A DNA stretch of 64,000 nt, from assembly GCF_044359855.1 (NCBI RefSeq), contig NZ_CP132291.1:248001-312000 (forward strand), written 5' to 3'. This DNA is from Rummeliibacillus pycnus_A (GTDB lineage Bacteria > Bacillota > Bacilli > Bacillales_A > Planococcaceae). The notes beneath the pieces were generated by a model. That model made no database searches. It had not been told where the DNA came from and was given only the letters and a program-made list of their open reading frames with translations. Shown piece after piece: positions 60,331-64,000 of this stretch. Every line of letters begins with the position of its first letter. The stretch's first letter is position 1. Both the position numbers and the translations under genes were made by a program.

Positions 60331-62025
60331 ATGGATATTAAAAAACATCATATACACAATGCTATTTGTATTCCATGGCCAACTACCATTGAAAAAATCC
60401 TTCTCAAGGTATTAGAAGTAGATTGTCAATGGCTCATTTTGCAAGAAGATGAAAAGACTATAGGATATATAAACAGATCTACTCTGTATAAAAAAGTGAA
60501 GGAAGTCGGTTTCAAAAAAGTTCTATCGCTGTCTTTAGAAGAGCTTATTACGAAACCCGTAGTTAATAATGAATATGAAATTTTACTAAAAAAGAATAAA
60601 GGGTCTATTTTAAAAAATAAATTTGAAAAAATAGAAAGTATCATTGATTGGCAAATTGATCAAAAAATATGTGATCATATTGCTTCAGATAAATGGGTAA
60701 TTAAAGAGTTGGAAGCTATTTTTTGTAACTTTTTCGAAAATATACTTATCACTGATGGATATGGAAATATCACATTTGCGACAGCTAAGGATGACCAACA
60801 ATATCTAGGGAAAAATGTTTTTGATTTAGAAAGACAAAAAGAATTCTATCCCTCCGTTTCTGCAAAAGTACTTAATACAGGGAAAAGAGAACGAGGATTA
60901 CAATATACAAAGACTGGGGAAGTTTTTACAATAGAATCGATTCCTATAAAGGAAAGTAATGGGGAAATTGTTCGTGTTATATCTATTACTAAAGATTCTA
61001 CCGAAATTAATGAATTAACAGAAACACTAAACGAAGTTAAAAGTCTTTTGACTAGCTATCAGCAAGAAGTAATAAGAATTCAGCAGGAAAATTCAAATAA
61101 AAAATCTTTTGTTTTCGAAAGTAAGAAAATGAAAGATATAGACAGTCTAGTTAAATCCATTGCACCGGTTGACACCACAGTACTCATTTTAGGTGAAACT
61201 GGGGTTGGAAAAGAAGTAATTGCTAATAGAATTCATAGTTTGAGTAACAGAAATGGAAAACCATTTGTAGCAGTAAACTGTGGAGCTATACCGGAGAACT
61301 TGATAGAATCGGAGTTATTTGGTTTTGAAGATGGTTCATTTTCAGGTGCTAGAAAGGGAGGGAAAATAGGATTTTTTGAATTGGCTAATAAAGGTACGAT
61401 ATTTTTAGATGAAATTGGTGAAATCCCCGTAAATCTTCAAGTAAAACTTTTGAGGGTTTTACAAGAAAAAAGGATAAAAAGAATAGGGGGAGTAGAAGAT
61501 ATACCGATAGATATGCGTATTATTGCCGCTACAAATCAAAATCTTGAAAAAAAAGTAAAAGAAAAATCATTTCGAGAAGATTTGTATTATCGACTAAATG
61601 TCGTTCCTATTAATATCCCTCCTCTTAGAGAAAGAAAAGAAGATATACAGGCTCTTGCATTTTACTATCTTCAATTTTTTAACGAAAAATATTATAAAAA
61701 TATTGAAATTGATGAATTGATGTTAGAAAGATTAAAAAAATATTCATGGCCAGGGAATGTTCGTGAACTTCAAAATATAATTGAAAGATTTGTTATTACT
61801 AATCAAGATTTTTTCATTAATTTTAATCCCTCATCGTTGTTATCAAATGATTTGGTATTGAGTGATAATAGGAAGTTGCCAGGTTTAGTTGATTTTGTTG
61901 AAAAAGCTGAACAGCAAATATTATTAGAGGCAAAAGCAAAAACAAAAAATACTAGGGAAATGGCTGAACTTTTGGGCGTTAATCAATCTACTATTGTTAG
62001 GAAACTAAAAAAGTATAATTTGTAG
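60331..62025 (+). CDS. sigma-54-dependent transcriptional activator (CBS-like, PAS, AAA+, HTH)
   Basis: 564 residues. An N-terminal CBS-like region (1-90) and a PAS domain (about 125-230, FFENILITDGYGNITFATA) precede the AAA+ domain from ~262. That domain has Walker A GETGVGKE (~288), AVNCGAIPENLIESELFGFE, loop GSFSGA in place of GAFTGA, Walker B IFLDEIGEIP, and RIIAATNQNLEKK. The C-terminal Fis-like helix-turn-helix is MAELLGVNQSTIVRKLKKY. It should drive the promoter at 57428 on sensing a ligand of the pathway. GGGGTAATAG precedes the ATG. Confidence 0.92.
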   Translation: MDIKKHHIHNAICIPWPTTIEKILLKVLEVDCQWLILQEDEKTIGYINRSTLYKKVKEVGFKKVLSLSLEELITKPVVNNEYEILLKKNKGSILKNKFEKIESIIDWQIDQKICDHIASDKWVIKELEAIFCNFFENILITDGYGNITFATAKDDQQYLGKNVFDLERQKEFYPSVSAKVLNTGKRERGLQYTKTGEVFTIESIPIKESNGEIVRVISITKDSTEINELTETLNEVKSLLTSYQQEVIRIQQENSNKKSFVFESKKMKDIDSLVKSIAPVDTTVLILGETGVGKEVIANRIHSLSNRNGKPFVAVNCGAIPENLIESELFGFEDGSFSGARKGGKIGFFELANKGTIFLDEIGEIPVNLQVKLLRVLQEKRIKRIGGVEDIPIDMRIIAATNQNLEKKVKEKSFREDLYYRLNVVPINIPPLRERKEDIQALAFYYLQFFNEKYYKNIEIDELMLERLKKYSWPGNVRELQNIIERFVITNQDFFINFNPSSLLSNDLVLSDNRKLPGLVDFVEKAEQQILLEAKAKTKNTREMAELLGVNQSTIVRKLKKYNL

Positions 62026-62149
62026 GTTATTTGTTGATAGAAAGTTTAATAATCTATTATCCATATTTTTTATTTGACCTAAATTATTTGAAAATTTAAT
62101 GTTTTCGAATAATTTATTTTTGCTAATTAATTTAGGAGGTGTTTCGCCT

Positions 62150-63433
62150 ATGGAGAATATAAAAGTAAAAGGTCAATGGACAATGCTTTGGTTATCTTAT
62201 TTAGCTTTAATAGGTTGTTTCCTTCCCTATATTGGCTACTCAACACAGATAACTAAAATTATGGAGGACACATCTATCAGTTATGCTCAAACAGGGATGT
62301 TGGCTTCAGTTACGGCATTAGTTGGAGGCTTAACATTACCTTTTGTGGGTGTATTGGTCGATAAGTGGGGTGCTCGAAACACAATTTTATGGGGACTTTT
62401 AATTAGTTCTATAGGTCAAATTCTTTTTTCATATATGCCAGATTATTCTTTATTGGTATTGTCTCGAGCTCTGATCGGTTTGGGCGTTGGTTTATTGTTT
62501 GTAGGACCTTACACAATGGCTGCCCAATGGTTTGAAAAGTCTAATGGTGTTGGTTCTGCCATGGGGGTAATGTTTTCATCTGATGGGGTGGGAACGGTTT
62601 TTGCCCTTTATTTATTTTCTTATGTTCTTACTGCCATAGGATGGAGACATGGATCTGCTGTTGGAGGTATTTTCTTAATTGCCGTATTAATTATAGCCTT
62701 CATTTTTTTGAAGAATCCACCACATATCACGGATCGTCAAAACTCATCGAAAGAATTGGGGGAAAAATTTTCTTTAAAAGACTATTTGAAAGTTATAAGT
62801 AATCGAAATGTAATCGTTGCGTCCGCCTTTTTCATCGGTGAATGGGGTTTATATGCAGTTATTGCCTATTGGGTACCTACTATTTTAATAGAAGATGCAG
62901 GTTGGTCAGAGGGACTTGCTGGATTTTTAACATCCCTATATGTCCTTGTTGGGGTCATTCCTTCCATTATTTTTGGATTAATCTCCGATAAGATGGGGAA
63001 AAGAAAGCCGTTTATCTTACTTGCGGGCTTATGGATGACGCTAACATTAGTTGTTCTCACAATTGCTTTAGCAACTGGTAATTATGGTCTAGTTGCCTTT
63101 ATGATGCCACTTGTTGGTATTGGGGTTTATACAGGAATGCCAGTAGCATTAGCTTCAGCAATAGATTCTGTAGGAACTAAGGCTGTTGCAACCGCAAATG
63201 GATTTATTCTAGGAATAGGATTTGTAGTAGGGGGATTTTTATATCCATATATAATAGGATATATAAAAGACATTACGGGTGCTTACACAATAGGATTTAT
63301 AGGAATCATCGTTGCTACCTTTATTCTAAATTTCCTTGCTTCATTATTAGGAAAGGATTCTAAAAAAGATTCGAATAATAGTGAAGAGATCGAAACAAGT
63401 GATGATGATGCACCAGTCCGTATTTATCAATAA
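62150..63433 (+). CDS. MFS transporter (CynX/oxalate-formate-type)
   Basis: 427 residues with twelve predicted spans and the MFS loop motif GVLVDKWGARNTILWG between spans 2 and 3. Its counterpart GLISDKMGKRKPFIL lies in the second half. AAQWFEKSNGVGSAMG is typical of anion-type MFS porters. TAGGAGGTG lies nine bases before ATG 62150. Next to the sigma-54 catabolic genes, it probably imports their substrate or exports a product; the substrate is not identifiable. Confidence 0.85.
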   Translation: MENIKVKGQWTMLWLSYLALIGCFLPYIGYSTQITKIMEDTSISYAQTGMLASVTALVGGLTLPFVGVLVDKWGARNTILWGLLISSIGQILFSYMPDYSLLVLSRALIGLGVGLLFVGPYTMAAQWFEKSNGVGSAMGVMFSSDGVGTVFALYLFSYVLTAIGWRHGSAVGGIFLIAVLIIAFIFLKNPPHITDRQNSSKELGEKFSLKDYLKVISNRNVIVASAFFIGEWGLYAVIAYWVPTILIEDAGWSEGLAGFLTSLYVLVGVIPSIIFGLISDKMGKRKPFILLAGLWMTLTLVVLTIALATGNYGLVAFMMPLVGIGVYTGMPVALASAIDSVGTKAVATANGFILGIGFVVGGFLYPYIIGYIKDITGAYTIGFIGIIVATFILNFLASLLGKDSKKDSNNSEEIETSDDDAPVRIYQ

Positions 63434-63616
63434 ATAGATTTAATAGTCCACTGCTATCTATTGATTCGTTCGTTGCAACGCTAAGTATATACGAAATGAG
63501 CGTCAAAACTTTACATTTTCGTACAGTATCAAAATAGTTGAAGTCAATTAAAACGGGTTGAAGCTTAGTTTAAGAAGGTAAGTTTTGAGTGAGTGTAAGT
63601 ATCGTGTTATTTGCTC

Positions 63617-63690
63617 AAGAGAGATTCTTCATTTAGTAAAATGTTGTTCTAGTGACGACAATTTTACATGTGAATCTCTCTTTTTCATGC
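63617..63690 (+). terminator. long bipartite hairpin with T-run
   Basis: Outer stem AAGAGAGATTC/GAATCTCTCTT and inner stem GTAAAATGTTGT/ACAATTTTAC, ending in TTTTTC. It lies 183 bp after the MFS stop; nothing else is seen in 63434-63990 except AT-rich sequence. Possibly the end of a small RNA rather than of the MFS mRNA. Confidence 0.55.
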
Positions 63691-63990
63691 AGTTTTATTG
63701 GTTGGAATCAGGAAATTTGAAATAATTATCCCTGACAACCAAAGTTGCATTTTATTGTTTTTGTGTATTGGATGGAAAAAAGATTAAAAAGCAACAGTAT
63801 GATAAATAAAATTCAATAAATTAATCCATCTCTGTACCTCCTACTTTCAAATTTGATGATTTCTTTATTACAATAATTAACTATAATGTTATATATGTAT
63901 TTACTTCCATTATGTGTATAATATAATAAGTATTTCTATTTAGATGGATTATGAAAAGGTTAAAACTGCGTTTAATGGAGGGGGAAACAC

Positions 63991-64000
63991 ATGGAATTTT
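63991..64000 (+). CDS. start of a gene running off the window
   Basis: GGAGGGGG, eight bases, then ATG GAA TTT at the right edge. Only three codons are visible. Confidence 0.5.

Overview
The window is low-GC DNA (roughly one third G+C by eye) from a Gram-positive, probably spore-forming member of the Bacillota. Strong AGGAGG-type ribosome binding sites, several TTG/GTG starts, a rib operon under FMN riboswitches, TagGH/LytR-CpsA-Psr wall genes and a CdnL/CarD-type regulator all fit Bacillaceae or Planococcaceae (Lysinibacillus/Solibacillus-like). I cannot name the species from sequence alone.

Layout. 0-7.5 kb: an operon for meta-cleavage of 4-hydroxyphenylacetate (hpaE, hpaB, hpaD, hpaC). 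It is flanked by the end of a DapA-family aldolase gene, a gene for a half-sized FAD synthetase and a second aldehyde dehydrogenase. 7.5-23 kb: housekeeping and accessory singletons: tRNA-Lys, a MocR-type regulator that has lost its PLP lysine, a YtrA-type GntR/ABC-2 operon, a C45 acyltransferase, an iron alcohol dehydrogenase, a divergent CarD-like/MarR pair with shared operators, CbpA-like, VanW-like, nitronate monooxygenase, AlkD-like, a VOC protein and an M15 peptidase. Two copies of a nested palindromic repeat lie here. 23-34 kb: a cell-wall polymer locus with an LCP ligase, glycosyltransferases, UDP-ManNAc dehydrogenase, TagG/TagH exporter and UDP-GlcNAc 2-epimerase. It points to an N-acetylmannosaminuronate-containing teichuronic-type or secondary wall polymer.

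35-38.2 kb: riboflavin genes ribE-ribBA-ribH behind two nearly identical tandem FMN riboswitches, each with its own terminator. Between leader and ribE sits a decayed ribD, of which only the first codons and the last ~40 codons survive. 38.2-41.9 kb: four copies of a tiny gene. Three carry a TGTATA-N17-(T/G)ATACTA promoter that resembles forespore sigma-F/sigma-G promoters. One copy is intact (50 codons, YpzG-like) and three are interrupted. 42.5-45.3 kb: a NitT/TauT-type ABC importer.

47-57 kb: an accessory stretch of small hypotheticals, lipoproteins, an SMI1/KNR4 protein, acetyltransferases and gene relics. It begins near an odd tRNA with a glycine-type body and a CGT (Thr) anticodon. 57.4-63.5 kb: a sigma-54 locus. 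A consensus -24/-12 promoter precedes a saccharopine/lysine-dehydrogenase-family gene and an aldehyde dehydrogenase gene. Their likely enhancer-binding activator and an MFS transporter follow, suggesting inducible catabolism of an amine or amino acid such as lysine.

Most notable: the tandem FMN riboswitches with the ribD relic, the decaying small forespore-type gene family, the FAD synthetase embedded in the hpa operon, and the MocR without a catalytic lysine.
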